Source of the DNA: Cytophagaceae bacterium
Lineage (GTDB): Bacteria > Bacteroidota > Bacteroidia > Cytophagales > Cytophagaceae
NCBI GenBank assembly: GCA_025454925.1
Contig: JALONM010000058.1
Coordinates: 1 to 45,261, forward strand
Direction: 5' to 3'
DNA length: 45,261 bases
Made by a program: the position numbers and the translations under genes. Every line of letters starts with the position of its first letter. The stretch's first letter is position 1. The notes below the pieces were generated by a model that saw nothing but the letters and a program-made list of their open reading frames with translations, made no database searches and was not told the DNA's origin. Shown in pieces: positions 8,817 to 15,919 of the stretch.

Positions 8817-8870
8817 ATATTCAGAATATCAATTTTATATTTTCGAAATTTTGAGGCTAAACCTTCTGTT

Positions 8871-8996
8871 CTATTCCATTTCCCCACACCCAAATCCCAT
8901 ACTATTATACTTCCCAAATCCAGCCAACAGTTCCGTTTCCAGAAGCGCTGCGGGGGCGTTGTATTCAAAATCGAACATATAACCTTCGTCTGGGTT
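8871..8996 (-). pseudogene. C-terminal remnant of a second cas6
   Basis: An open stretch of 41 residues with no start codon of its own is bounded by stop codons at 8997-8999 and 8871-8873. It reads as the end of a GFGC-type Cas6: YMFDFEYNAPAALLETELL followed by AGFGKYNSMGFGCGEME. The glycine-rich loop is typical. The N-terminal part is missing from this frame. It lies between intact cas6 and the N-terminal remnant at 9061-9306, in the same orientation. Confidence 0.75.
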
Positions 8997-9029
8997 TTAT
9001 GTCATTCATAGCGGTTACGAGTTTATAGC

Positions 9030-9063
9030 CATTCATTCTATCATTCACTCATTCAATAACTCA
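9030..9063. repeat. Octamer repeats between the two cas6 remnants
   Basis: On the minus strand the sequence reads as consecutive octamers (TGAGTTAT, TGAATGAG, TGAATGAT, AGAATGAA), in register with the family found at 656-698 and 10450-11254. It overlaps the stop of the N-terminal cas6 remnant. Confidence 0.7.
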
Positions 9064-9306
9064 TTTCCCTACCACTTCCCTGCACCCAAAGCCCTCTAAC
9101 CGGTATTCTGGCACTTGCAGCATGGAGAAGGTAAAAAGTTTAAAATTCTTGGCTCCTTGTACATAGCCCTTTTGATGCAGGAAACGAGCAAAATCATGAT
9201 CGCCTTCCGCAATAATTTTGTACACCCAGCTTCCCAAATAATATTGGTAATTCAGCGGAATCGCTGATATGGCTTGTGGGTTTTCAAAGGTGAGGTTTAA
9301 TATCAT
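9061..9306 (-). pseudogene. Truncated cas6 (N-terminal half joined to a short C-terminal tail)
   Basis: This 81-aa reading frame begins at the ATG at 9306 (MILNLTFENPQAISAIPLNYQ). It matches the first ferredoxin-like part of Cas6: YYLGSWVYKIIAEGDHDFA, FLHQKGY and KNFKLFTFSML. It then jumps to GFGCREVVGK and stops. That tail corresponds to the very end of Cas6 (compare GFGCGEME in the neighbouring remnant; the two 23-bp DNA stretches agree at about 19 positions). About two thirds of the protein is therefore deleted. It is unlikely to cut RNA on its own. Confidence 0.8.
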
Positions 9307-9384
9307 AAGCAAAAAATTAAGCAGGTAACATTCATCCCATTTAAATCCCGTTCAACATTTCAAAGGTACAGAGCGCCATTGTCA

Positions 9385-10281
9385 TCAAATGACAAAGCGA
9401 AAATCGTTTATACATTTTTTTACATATTCTTTTAGTTCATCAGGACCTACCAATTCCATTTCTCCAGGCAATCCCATAATATAGCGTCGCAAGCCCTTGA
9501 AGTCGCGCACTTCGCCTCTAAAACGATACGGGAATTCTTTGTTCTTCCGTTCACTTAAATTAGACAGGGTTCTGGGGAATTCTTCTTTCAGAAGCAGGTA
9601 TGCCCGTTTGGTCAAATTTAATTCCACCAGATAGATGGATTCGCCGGTAAGCCCGAAAGCATCGGTTTCATGGGCTATTTCTTTAGGAATAGATTTTTCA
9701 GACGGCAGTACCTCTACCTCTCCTATGCGTGTGAGCTTGTAGTTTTTTTGTTTTTTACTTTGCTCCTCATAGGCTACTAGTTGACCGGCGTCTTCTACTA
9801 AAGCCAGGGGCCATACTTTGCGGTCGGTTTTACCGGCTTCCGGATTGGAGGAGAAATACCGTTTTAACACTACTGGGTTCTGCTCATTGATAGCCTCCTG
9901 CAAGCGCATTACATGCAAAGCCAATTGTTTTTCTGCGAGGTCATTGGCATTGGGATATTCCGAGAGGCTTGTTTTGATCTTATGCTGGATGCTTTTGGCC
10001 AGTACATTTCTTTTCTCGGTGGAAAGTAAAGCCCTAAGCAGATTTACTTCGTCTTGGGTAAAGCGACTATCCTTGCTTTCTTCATCAAGACAATAATGGT
10101 TGTTATTGTTTTTTACAGGAAATCCTAAATCATCGCGAATGAATTGAATGTCGCGGTATACACTATTCAGGCTTATCTCATACATATCACGAATGCGCTT
10201 TGCCGTCATACCTCGTGAGTATTTCAATTGCCGAATCAAATCAAAAATACGCTTTATGCGTGCTTCATCGTTGCGAGCCAT
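9385..10281 (-). CDS. WYL-domain transcriptional regulator of the cas locus
   Basis: This 298-aa protein starts at MARNDEARIKRIFDLIRQL (ATG at 10281; an upstream ATG at 10386 would add 35 unlikely residues). An N-terminal winged HTH (about 5-65, with MTAKRIRDMYEISLNSVYRD) precedes a WYL-type ligand-binding region (about 130-225, around RKVWPLALVEDAGQLVAY) and a WCX-like C-terminus. Such regulators commonly sit next to Bacteroidota CRISPR loci and are thought to sense nucleic-acid ligands. It is the first gene of the leftward cluster. An 18-bp near-palindrome at 10430-10447 in its upstream region is a candidate operator. Confidence 0.85.
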   Translation of the reverse strand: MARNDEARIKRIFDLIRQLKYSRGMTAKRIRDMYEISLNSVYRDIQFIRDDLGFPVKNNNNHYCLDEESKDSRFTQDEVNLLRALLSTEKRNVLAKSIQHKIKTSLSEYPNANDLAEKQLALHVMRLQEAINEQNPVVLKRYFSSNPEAGKTDRKVWPLALVEDAGQLVAYEEQSKKQKNYKLTRIGEVEVLPSEKSIPKEIAHETDAFGLTGESIYLVELNLTKRAYLLLKEEFPRTLSNLSERKNKEFPYRFRGEVRDFKGLRRYIMGLPGEMELVGPDELKEYVKKCINDFRFVI

Positions 10282-10429
10282 AGAAAAATTGGAGCGATCT
10301 GTGAATGCTAAGTAAAGAATTGACTTGTGAAATAAAAATGATATACTTTCAATTCTGCATGTTTGTTTAAAAAAAACAGCAATCATTCCGTATAAATACT
10401 TACACGATGCTAATTATACCTAAGAAAAC

Positions 10430-10447
10430 CATTAACAATTGTCAATG
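10430..10447. promoter_or_regulatory. Near-perfect 18-bp palindrome upstream of the WYL regulator
   Basis: The sequence CATTAACAATTGTCAATG is symmetric apart from one base pair, centred on ACAATTGT. It lies about 150 bp upstream of the WYL gene start and directly next to the octamer array. It would suit a dimeric regulator, but no binding data can be inferred from sequence alone. Confidence 0.5.
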
Positions 10448-10449
10448 TT

Positions 10450-10577
10450 TTAATGATAGAGTGATAGAGTGATTGAATGATGGAGTGATTGAATGATGGA
10501 ATGATTGAGTGAGGGAATGATGGAATGATTGAGTGAGGGAATGATGGAATGATTGAGTGAGGGAATGATGGAATGAT
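10450..10577. repeat. Octanucleotide tandem array, forward orientation (16 units)
   Basis: Sixteen uninterrupted 8-bp units fill exactly 128 bp: TTAATGAT, AGAGTGAT, TGAATGAT, GGAATGAT, TGAGTGAG and variants. The last part is a 24-bp higher-order unit (GGAATGAT-TGAGTGAG-GGAATGAT) repeated three times from 10498 to 10569. Positions 3-7 of each octamer are nearly fixed and the first two vary. There is no coding potential. Confidence 0.9.
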
Positions 10578-10703
10578 AGAATCAATCAATCAATCAATAA
10601 GTCAATCAATAAGTCAATCAATCAATAAGACAATCATTCAATAAGTCAATCATTCAATAAGTAGATTAATCAATAAGTCAATCATTCAATAAGTCAATCA
10701 TTC
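10578..10703. repeat. Octanucleotide tandem array, reverse orientation
   Basis: The array continues without a gap but in the opposite sense, built of AATCATTC, AATCAATC and AATAAGTC, mostly as a 16-bp pair. It is roughly the reverse complement of the preceding array, so the whole 10450-10703 block is a quarter-kilobase imperfect inverted repeat that could fold back on itself. Confidence 0.85.
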
Positions 10704-10742
10704 AAAATATCCATCATTCAACGATTAAATGATGGATATTTT
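10704..10742. repeat. 15-bp-stem hairpin sharing arms with the cas7-cas4 hairpin
   Basis: Positions 10704-10718 (AAAATATCCATCATT) pair perfectly with 10728-10742 around a 9-nt loop. The inner arm ATATCCATCA is the same as in the hairpin at 2964-2998. The hairpin interrupts the octamer repeats, which resume at 10776. Confidence 0.85.
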
Positions 10743-10775
10743 GATTATTCTGGTTTAAATTTTAATTTCAGGTTC

Positions 10776-10834
10776 TCAATCAATCACTCAATCAATCAAT
10801 TAGTCAATCATTCAATAAGTCAATCATTCACTCC
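10776..10834. repeat. Octamer repeats immediately upstream of the S23-like gene
   Basis: Units AATCAATC, ACTCAATC, AGTCAATC and ATTCAATA run up to within a few bases of the S23-like start codon at 10837. The orientation matches the repeats downstream of that gene. Confidence 0.8.
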
Positions 10835-10836
10835 TC

Positions 10837-11199
10837 ATGGACAAAATTGCATTTAGAACTCACCTGATGCAGCGCACAAAAAAGTTAGCGCTGGAGGTGA
10901 TTAAATTATATTCTAGTTCAAAAGTAAAGACGGATGAATTTAGAATAGTAGGCAAGCAATTATTGCGTTCCTCTACGTCGGTGGCAGCCAATTATAGAGC
11001 CACTTGCAGGGCAAGATCTAAGGCTGAATTTTATTCAAAATTATCCATAGTGATAGAAGAAACCGACGAGACAATGTTTTGGTTAGAATTACTGAACGAA
11101 AGCGACATGCTGCCTCCATCCATAGTAGAACCATTAAAAAATGAAAGCATGGAATTGTTGTCTATATTTTCTAAAGCCCGCAAAAACACCATTAGATAA
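10837..11199 (+). CDS. S23/four-helix-bundle protein (23S rRNA intervening-sequence protein family)
   Basis: This 120-aa helical protein has the hallmark motif of the family: a first helix ending TKKLALEVIKLY, then IVGKQLLRSSTSVAANYRAT, then SKAEFYSKLSIVIEETDETMFWLELL. Homologues are encoded in 23S rRNA intervening sequences or stand alone, and are structurally related to Avd of diversity-generating retroelements. The biochemical role is poorly known. No rRNA or reverse transcriptase lies nearby. The gene is embedded in octamer repeats on both sides: units end 3 bp before its start codon and begin at the last base of its stop codon. This suggests the gene and repeats travel as one unit. Confidence 0.9.
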   Translation: MDKIAFRTHLMQRTKKLALEVIKLYSSSKVKTDEFRIVGKQLLRSSTSVAANYRATCRARSKAEFYSKLSIVIEETDETMFWLELLNESDMLPPSIVEPLKNESMELLSIFSKARKNTIR

Positions 11200-11254
11200 T
11201 TCCATCATTCTATCATTCTATCAATCCATCACTCTATCATTCAATCATTTCATC
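11199..11254. repeat. Octamer repeats immediately downstream of the S23-like gene (7 units)
   Basis: Seven octamers (ATTCCATC, ATTCTATC twice, AATCCATC, ACTCTATC, ATTCAATC, ATTTCATC) begin at the last base of the S23-like stop codon. The family is the same as at 10776-10834, in the same orientation. Confidence 0.85.
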
Positions 11255-11264
11255 CAATCGGGAC

Positions 11265-11300
11265 AAAAAAAACATCGCCCTCGCAGACGATGTTTTTTTT
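11265..11300. terminator. Bidirectional intrinsic terminator
   Basis: A perfect 13-bp stem (11265-11277 with 11288-11300, core AACATCG/CGATGTT) is flanked by eight A on the left and eight T on the right. It lies between the convergent S23-like and lutB-like genes and can serve both. Confidence 0.9.
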
Positions 11301-11320
11301 AAAATAGAATAATCTTCTTT

Positions 11321-12697
11321 TTACAATTTCCCCTTCGATTCTTCCCAGCGTTCGCGGAACGATTTGGGCGCAACCTGAATGGCCTTGCGGCGTTTGGCCC
11401 AGGAAGTACTGAAGAGAACTTTGAGGGCTGCATTTTTAATGGATGCCGGTCCGAAAGATAATAGCCGTGGGCGTTTCATGGCATATACCCAAGAACGGAA
11501 GCCGATCTTTTCAAGTTTACTAAAATACCCTCGCTTTACACTTTCCCTACGATTCAACAACAACAACTCGTGTATATTGATGCGCACCGGACATACGCTG
11601 GTGCAGGAACCACATAACGAACTAGCGTAACTTAAATGTTTGAAGGCTTCCATTCCTTCGTAATGCGGTGTAATGACCGAACCTATAGGACCGCTGTAGG
11701 TAGTATGGTAGGTATGACCTCCAATGTTTTTGTATACCGGACACGCATTCAGACATGCTCCGCAACGAATGCATTTGAGCGCTCCGCGTTTTTCTTTATC
11801 TGCCAGCAAATCGGTACGTCCGTTGTCGAGGAGGATGACGTACATTTCCTCGGGACCATCTACTTCTTCGCTTTGACGGGGGCCTGTAAGAATGGTATTG
11901 TACACCGTTACTTGCTGTCCGGTGCCGCTATGCGCCAGCATTGGCCAGAAAAGTTGCAGGTCCATCATGGAAGGGATCAGCTTTTCAATACCCACGATGG
12001 CCACATGTACTTTTGGAAAAGTAGTGGAGAGTCGAGCATTGCCTTCGTTTTCGGTGATGGCTACTCCCCCCACATCGGCTACCAGAAAATTTCCGCCGGA
12101 AATTCCGATTTCTGCTTCGAGGTATTTTTTTCTTAGCAAGCGACGTGCCGTGAGCGTAAGTTCCTGTGCATCGTCTGTATAGGGCGTTTGCAATTTTTCG
12201 TGAAACAAATCTGAAATGTCCTTCTTGGACATGTGCATGGCTGGAGTAACGATGTGGTAAGGCTTCTGGCCTGCCAATTGCACGATGTATTCACCCAGGT
12301 CCGTTTCTACGACTTCCACGCCTTGCTCTTGAGCAAATTCATTCAAATGAATTTCCTCACTGGTCATGGTTTTGGCTTTCACCATGCTGCGACAACGTAC
12401 CTTTTGAAATATTTTGAGCATTTCTTTCTGCGCATCTTCGCGCGTGCGCGCCCAAATAACCTTGCCTCCGTTGGCAGTAAAGTTGCGCTCAAACTCCAGC
12501 AGGTACCGGTCAAGGTGGTCGATGGTGTGTTGCTTGATGTAAGAGGCACGAGAGCGACCGAGTTCGTGGTTTACAAACTGCGCCGTACCATTCTGCACCG
12601 CTGCATGGTACTTGGCCATATTAAAATTGATGGTCGCCCGGTGCTTGGCATCGAAGGTTTTCTCTTCTGACTTTTCTAAAAAAAGATCTTTTTCCAT
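11321..12697 (-). CDS. lutB: LutB-like iron-sulfur LUD-domain protein
   Basis: This 458-aa protein has an N-terminal LUD domain (about 60-290, with AEIGISGGNFLVADVGGVAI and ARLSTTFPKVHVAIVGIEK) and a C-terminal 4Fe-4S ferredoxin pair. C309, C312, C315 and C319 form CIRCGACLNACP; C362, C365 and C369 form CGSCTSVCP. LutB is part of the LutABC L-lactate oxidation complex, yet no lutA or lutC is adjacent here. It follows the ostA-like gene by 6 bp on the same strand, so the two are probably co-transcribed. The product is cytoplasmic. Confidence 0.88.
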   Translation of the reverse strand: MEKDLFLEKSEEKTFDAKHRATINFNMAKYHAAVQNGTAQFVNHELGRSRASYIKQHTIDHLDRYLLEFERNFTANGGKVIWARTREDAQKEMLKIFQKVRCRSMVKAKTMTSEEIHLNEFAQEQGVEVVETDLGEYIVQLAGQKPYHIVTPAMHMSKKDISDLFHEKLQTPYTDDAQELTLTARRLLRKKYLEAEIGISGGNFLVADVGGVAITENEGNARLSTTFPKVHVAIVGIEKLIPSMMDLQLFWPMLAHSGTGQQVTVYNTILTGPRQSEEVDGPEEMYVILLDNGRTDLLADKEKRGALKCIRCGACLNACPVYKNIGGHTYHTTYSGPIGSVITPHYEGMEAFKHLSYASSLCGSCTSVCPVRINIHELLLLNRRESVKRGYFSKLEKIGFRSWVYAMKRPRLLSFGPASIKNAALKVLFSTSWAKRRKAIQVAPKSFRERWEESKGKL

Positions 12698-12703
12698 ACG
12701 TGC

Positions 12704-14497
12704 TTACTTTCTTCCTCGCTTCTTTCTTTTGGGTTCTGTAGTCTCTAACTCAGGTTTGGCCGGCGCTAGAATAATGGGTGGCTGAGTGGCAGGAACCTCA
12801 TCCGCTTTGGCTTCCACGGTGGTTTGTTTTGCCAGCGTATCTACAATCGCACTGGTATCGACGGCTGTCTTTTTACCTGGAATAAAGGGAATGGCTACCG
12901 GTGGCCGACGCTTGCTGAATACGTCAAAGGACGGACGCCATTTGGAGCGCCAATCAAAACCTTCCAGTGTTTTTTCTTCTTCCTTGATTTCCTTAGGTGG
13001 AATCATGCGCGCATCGGGTTTTTTCTGATAGGTAAGCGATGTAAACTTACCGTTGGAAAAACGAACCACTATAGAACTGCAGTCGGCGCGGTTCATGCCA
13101 AGGATTTCATTGTTCTTTTTTTCATCTATGGGGAAATATAAGGTCTGGGCATTTCCTTTCACCAACACCTGATTCATTTTCCCCTCTTTAAAATAAGCGG
13201 TAATAAATTTCCCTGCCACTTGATTAAAATTCCCTACGGTATCCTGCATGATCGAGAACGCATTGACATGGCATTCGGCCCGGTGCACGGATTTATTTTT
13301 TAAATACACCAACACGGTATCGGCTTTTACCTGACTTTTGTCGTTCCACAGAGTTGGTTTCCGGAAGAAATAGATGACGGAATCTTTGCGGTCGTATATG
13401 AGTGAATCACAAACGCCTTGGGTTTTTTCTCGCCAGAATTTGGCATCCCGGTAGGCGATCACCCGTTGTTCTTTGATGCTGGTATCTTTTTTTGACGGAC
13501 GATCAATGGAAATCAAGGTATCGGCTATCAAGTATAAGGTATCTTTTCCCATGGCATTCTTTAGGATGGGCGTATCGTATACTTTTACGATTCCTTCTTT
13601 TCCCCAATAGCGAACTTGATCGCCTTGAATGATGAGCTTGTTGGTATCAGAGTAACAAATGACATTGCCGGAGGCAGCCCCTGCTTTCAACGTTTCATCG
13701 TAAAAAAAACGGTCGCCTTCCATGATAAAGTTATTCGATTCTACCTTTGCCCTTCCCGTAAAAATAGACTGAGCCTTTCGTGTATCGTATTGCCCATGGT
13801 CGGCATACAAAATATCTTTTTTCTGAACGACTTTGGAAGGGCCTCGGAACGTGGCGATGCCGTTGTTGGAGTTATACTCCAAGGTATCGGAGAAGAGGGT
13901 TGACTGTTCTTTTTTGTTTTCAACGACTACGTTTTTTTTAAACCAAAAAACTTTAGTGGCGGTATTGTAGTAGCCCTTATCACTGGTAAGAACATTCTCC
14001 TTATCAATAATTTTTCCGCCGCCATGGTAAGAAGCCATTTTGCTGCGTGTGTCGTAATCGAGATATGGAGTAGTGAGAGTCATTTGGCGGTCGCGCAGCA
14101 CGACCTGGTCGGTAAAAAATGCTTTTTTCAGATTTCCTTTGTACAGAAGTTTTTTACCCGTCAGCGTAACGGTATCGCCTTGGGTAAGCCGCACGTTGCC
14201 GAAGCATTCTACTTCATTTCTTTTTTCGTATTGATAAGCAGAGTCGCAGTAAAGCCAAACATTGTCTTGCTGAAAGCGAACGTTTCCGATCAATTTATTC
14301 ACTTGCTCGTTGCGGATTTCCATGCCGATGAGTTCGTTTGCCCCTTGCAGCAAAATAGGAGTATTTTTTTCTTTGCTCTTGGGGGCTTGAGCCAGCAGGG
14401 AGGTAGCTAATAGAAAGGGAAGCAGACAGCCGGCCACGAAAGAAAGCCTGTTCCGGCGGGTAAAGAACTTGGAATGGGTATTTATTTGTATCTTCAC
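12704..14497 (-). CDS. OstA/LptA-like outer-membrane biogenesis protein
   Basis: The protein is about 597 aa if it starts at the GTG at 14497; an upstream ATG at 14560 would overlap the divergent tilS gene by 47 bp. A basic stretch and hydrophobic segment (RRNRLSFVAGCLLPFLLATS) ending near LLAQ act as a signal peptide. OstA-type beta repeats follow: NKLIGNVRFQQDNVWLYCDS, EVECFGNVRLTQGDTVTLT and several YDTR or YNSN strands with the pattern of LptA-like lipopolysaccharide transport folds. The C-terminus is a Pro/Lys-rich tail ending in KRKKRGRK. It probably acts in the periplasm in LPS transport. The start codon is uncertain. Confidence 0.82.
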   Translation of the reverse strand: MKIQINTHSKFFTRRNRLSFVAGCLLPFLLATSLLAQAPKSKEKNTPILLQGANELIGMEIRNEQVNKLIGNVRFQQDNVWLYCDSAYQYEKRNEVECFGNVRLTQGDTVTLTGKKLLYKGNLKKAFFTDQVVLRDRQMTLTTPYLDYDTRSKMASYHGGGKIIDKENVLTSDKGYYNTATKVFWFKKNVVVENKKEQSTLFSDTLEYNSNNGIATFRGPSKVVQKKDILYADHGQYDTRKAQSIFTGRAKVESNNFIMEGDRFFYDETLKAGAASGNVICYSDTNKLIIQGDQVRYWGKEGIVKVYDTPILKNAMGKDTLYLIADTLISIDRPSKKDTSIKEQRVIAYRDAKFWREKTQGVCDSLIYDRKDSVIYFFRKPTLWNDKSQVKADTVLVYLKNKSVHRAECHVNAFSIMQDTVGNFNQVAGKFITAYFKEGKMNQVLVKGNAQTLYFPIDEKKNNEILGMNRADCSSIVVRFSNGKFTSLTYQKKPDARMIPPKEIKEEEKTLEGFDWRSKWRPSFDVFSKRRPPVAIPFIPGKKTAVDTSAIVDTLAKQTTVEAKADEVPATQPPIILAPAKPELETTEPKRKKRGRK

Positions 14498-14513
14498 AGT
14501 TAAGGGTACTCGT

Positions 14514-15836
14514 ATGCTTGGTAAATTTAATAAATATATAAAGGAAAACGGTCTTTTCACTCAAAATGATCCATTATTGGTGGCGGTAAGTGGCGGACTT
14601 GATTCCAGTGTATTGGTGCGTTTGCTGTTGGAAGGCGGCTATTGCTTTGCCATTGCCCACATGAATTTTGGATTGAGGGGCTTAGAGTCGGATGAGAACG
14701 AAGAATTTGTAGCGCGCTTGGCATTGGAGGCCAATACGCCATTTTATAAGAAGAAGGTAGATTTAATGGAGCCTCGTTGGGATGGCTCTATTCAAATGCG
14801 GGCTCGACAAGCGCGATACGAATGGTTTGAAGAAATCATGGAGCAGCATGGCTACCGCTATTTGCTTACGGCGCACCACGCCGACGATCACCTGGAAACG
14901 TTGCTATTGCAATTGGGCCGGGGAGGCAAACTGGATCAGATGGCCGGAATTCCGCTCCGGAATAAAAAAATGGTACGCCCTCTTTTGTTTGCCAGTCGAC
15001 AGGATTTGGTACAGTATGCCAAAGCCCTATCGTTGCCCTGGAGCGAGGACAGCAGCAATGAGGAAGATAAATACCAACGGAATTTTTTGCGACACCATGT
15101 AATTCCGGAGCTGAAAGAGGTTTTTCCTGGCATCCACGAAGCCCTCCAACACCAGTATCAGCGCAACCTGCAGGTGGTAGGATTTTTAAAATCGCAATTA
15201 GAAAAAGAAGCCTCCGTGTTTTGTGAGCAAGGGCCGGGCAAACTTTCCATTCACAAAAAACTGACGATGCATCCGCAAGCGGCCTTGTTGCTGCAGCATT
15301 TGGTTGAACCGTATGGTTTTGGCGCCAGCCGGGTGCAGGAAATGCTGCACAGCGCGCAACCGGGCGCCTGCTGGCACAGCACTCAATACCAGTGCTGGAA
15401 CGACCGACAGCATTGGATTATTAGTCCTTTGCAAAACAGCGACGATAGCGAATACGACATTCGCCAGGATACCACACGCATTCAATTTGGCAATGGCTTT
15501 TATTTGAACCTGTGTGTGGTGCCGAAAGAAGATTTTTATGTAGCAGAGCATATAGCCTGGCTGCATCTGGAAGCGCTGCAATTTCCCTTGCGCCTGCGAC
15601 CTGCCAGGCCTGGCGACCGCATACAACCTTTGGGCATGGACGGTTCAAAAAAAATAAGCGACCTCCTTATTGACATGAAAGTGAGCAGTCCGGATAAAAA
15701 ACACACCTGGGTACTGGAGTCGGCAGGAGAAATAGCCTGGGTAATAGGCTACCGCATCAGTCATGCTTTCCGGATTTTACCCAAAACCAAGTGGGTATAT
15801 AAAATTGAATTTGGGAGAACAGCCGAGCAGTCTTGA
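14514..15836 (+). CDS. tilS: tRNA(Ile)-lysidine synthase TilS
   Basis: This 440-aa enzyme starts at the ATG at 14514 (MLGKFNKYIKENG). The N-type ATP pyrophosphatase P-loop SGGLDSS is at residues 26-32, followed by HMNFGLRG and the AHHADDHLETLLLQLGRG substrate and metal region characteristic of TilS. Residues about 190-440 form the linker and C-terminal domain (RPARPGDRIQPLGMDGSKKI). It ligates lysine to C34 of tRNA-Ile(CAU), so AUA is read as isoleucine; the enzyme is essential in most bacteria. It is divergent from the ostA-like gene with almost no spacer, so their promoters must overlap coding sequence. Confidence 0.95.
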   Translation: MLGKFNKYIKENGLFTQNDPLLVAVSGGLDSSVLVRLLLEGGYCFAIAHMNFGLRGLESDENEEFVARLALEANTPFYKKKVDLMEPRWDGSIQMRARQARYEWFEEIMEQHGYRYLLTAHHADDHLETLLLQLGRGGKLDQMAGIPLRNKKMVRPLLFASRQDLVQYAKALSLPWSEDSSNEEDKYQRNFLRHHVIPELKEVFPGIHEALQHQYQRNLQVVGFLKSQLEKEASVFCEQGPGKLSIHKKLTMHPQAALLLQHLVEPYGFGASRVQEMLHSAQPGACWHSTQYQCWNDRQHWIISPLQNSDDSEYDIRQDTTRIQFGNGFYLNLCVVPKEDFYVAEHIAWLHLEALQFPLRLRPARPGDRIQPLGMDGSKKISDLLIDMKVSSPDKKHTWVLESAGEIAWVIGYRISHAFRILPKTKWVYKIEFGRTAEQS

Positions 15837-15919
15837 AAAGAATACATCGTTCCTCCTATTCTTCCTAATACATCCGCTACCATTTGATGCACGGCTTCAT
15901 GCGGCTTGCCCGATTGAAC

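Noticed and set aside
10450-10834. A second CRISPR array in the octamer region
   Set aside because: The units are 8 bp without unique spacers, so this is a simple tandem repeat and not a CRISPR.
10837-11199. A diversity-generating retroelement around the Avd-related S23 gene
   Set aside because: No reverse transcriptase and no template/variable repeat pair with adenine-specific differences is visible nearby.
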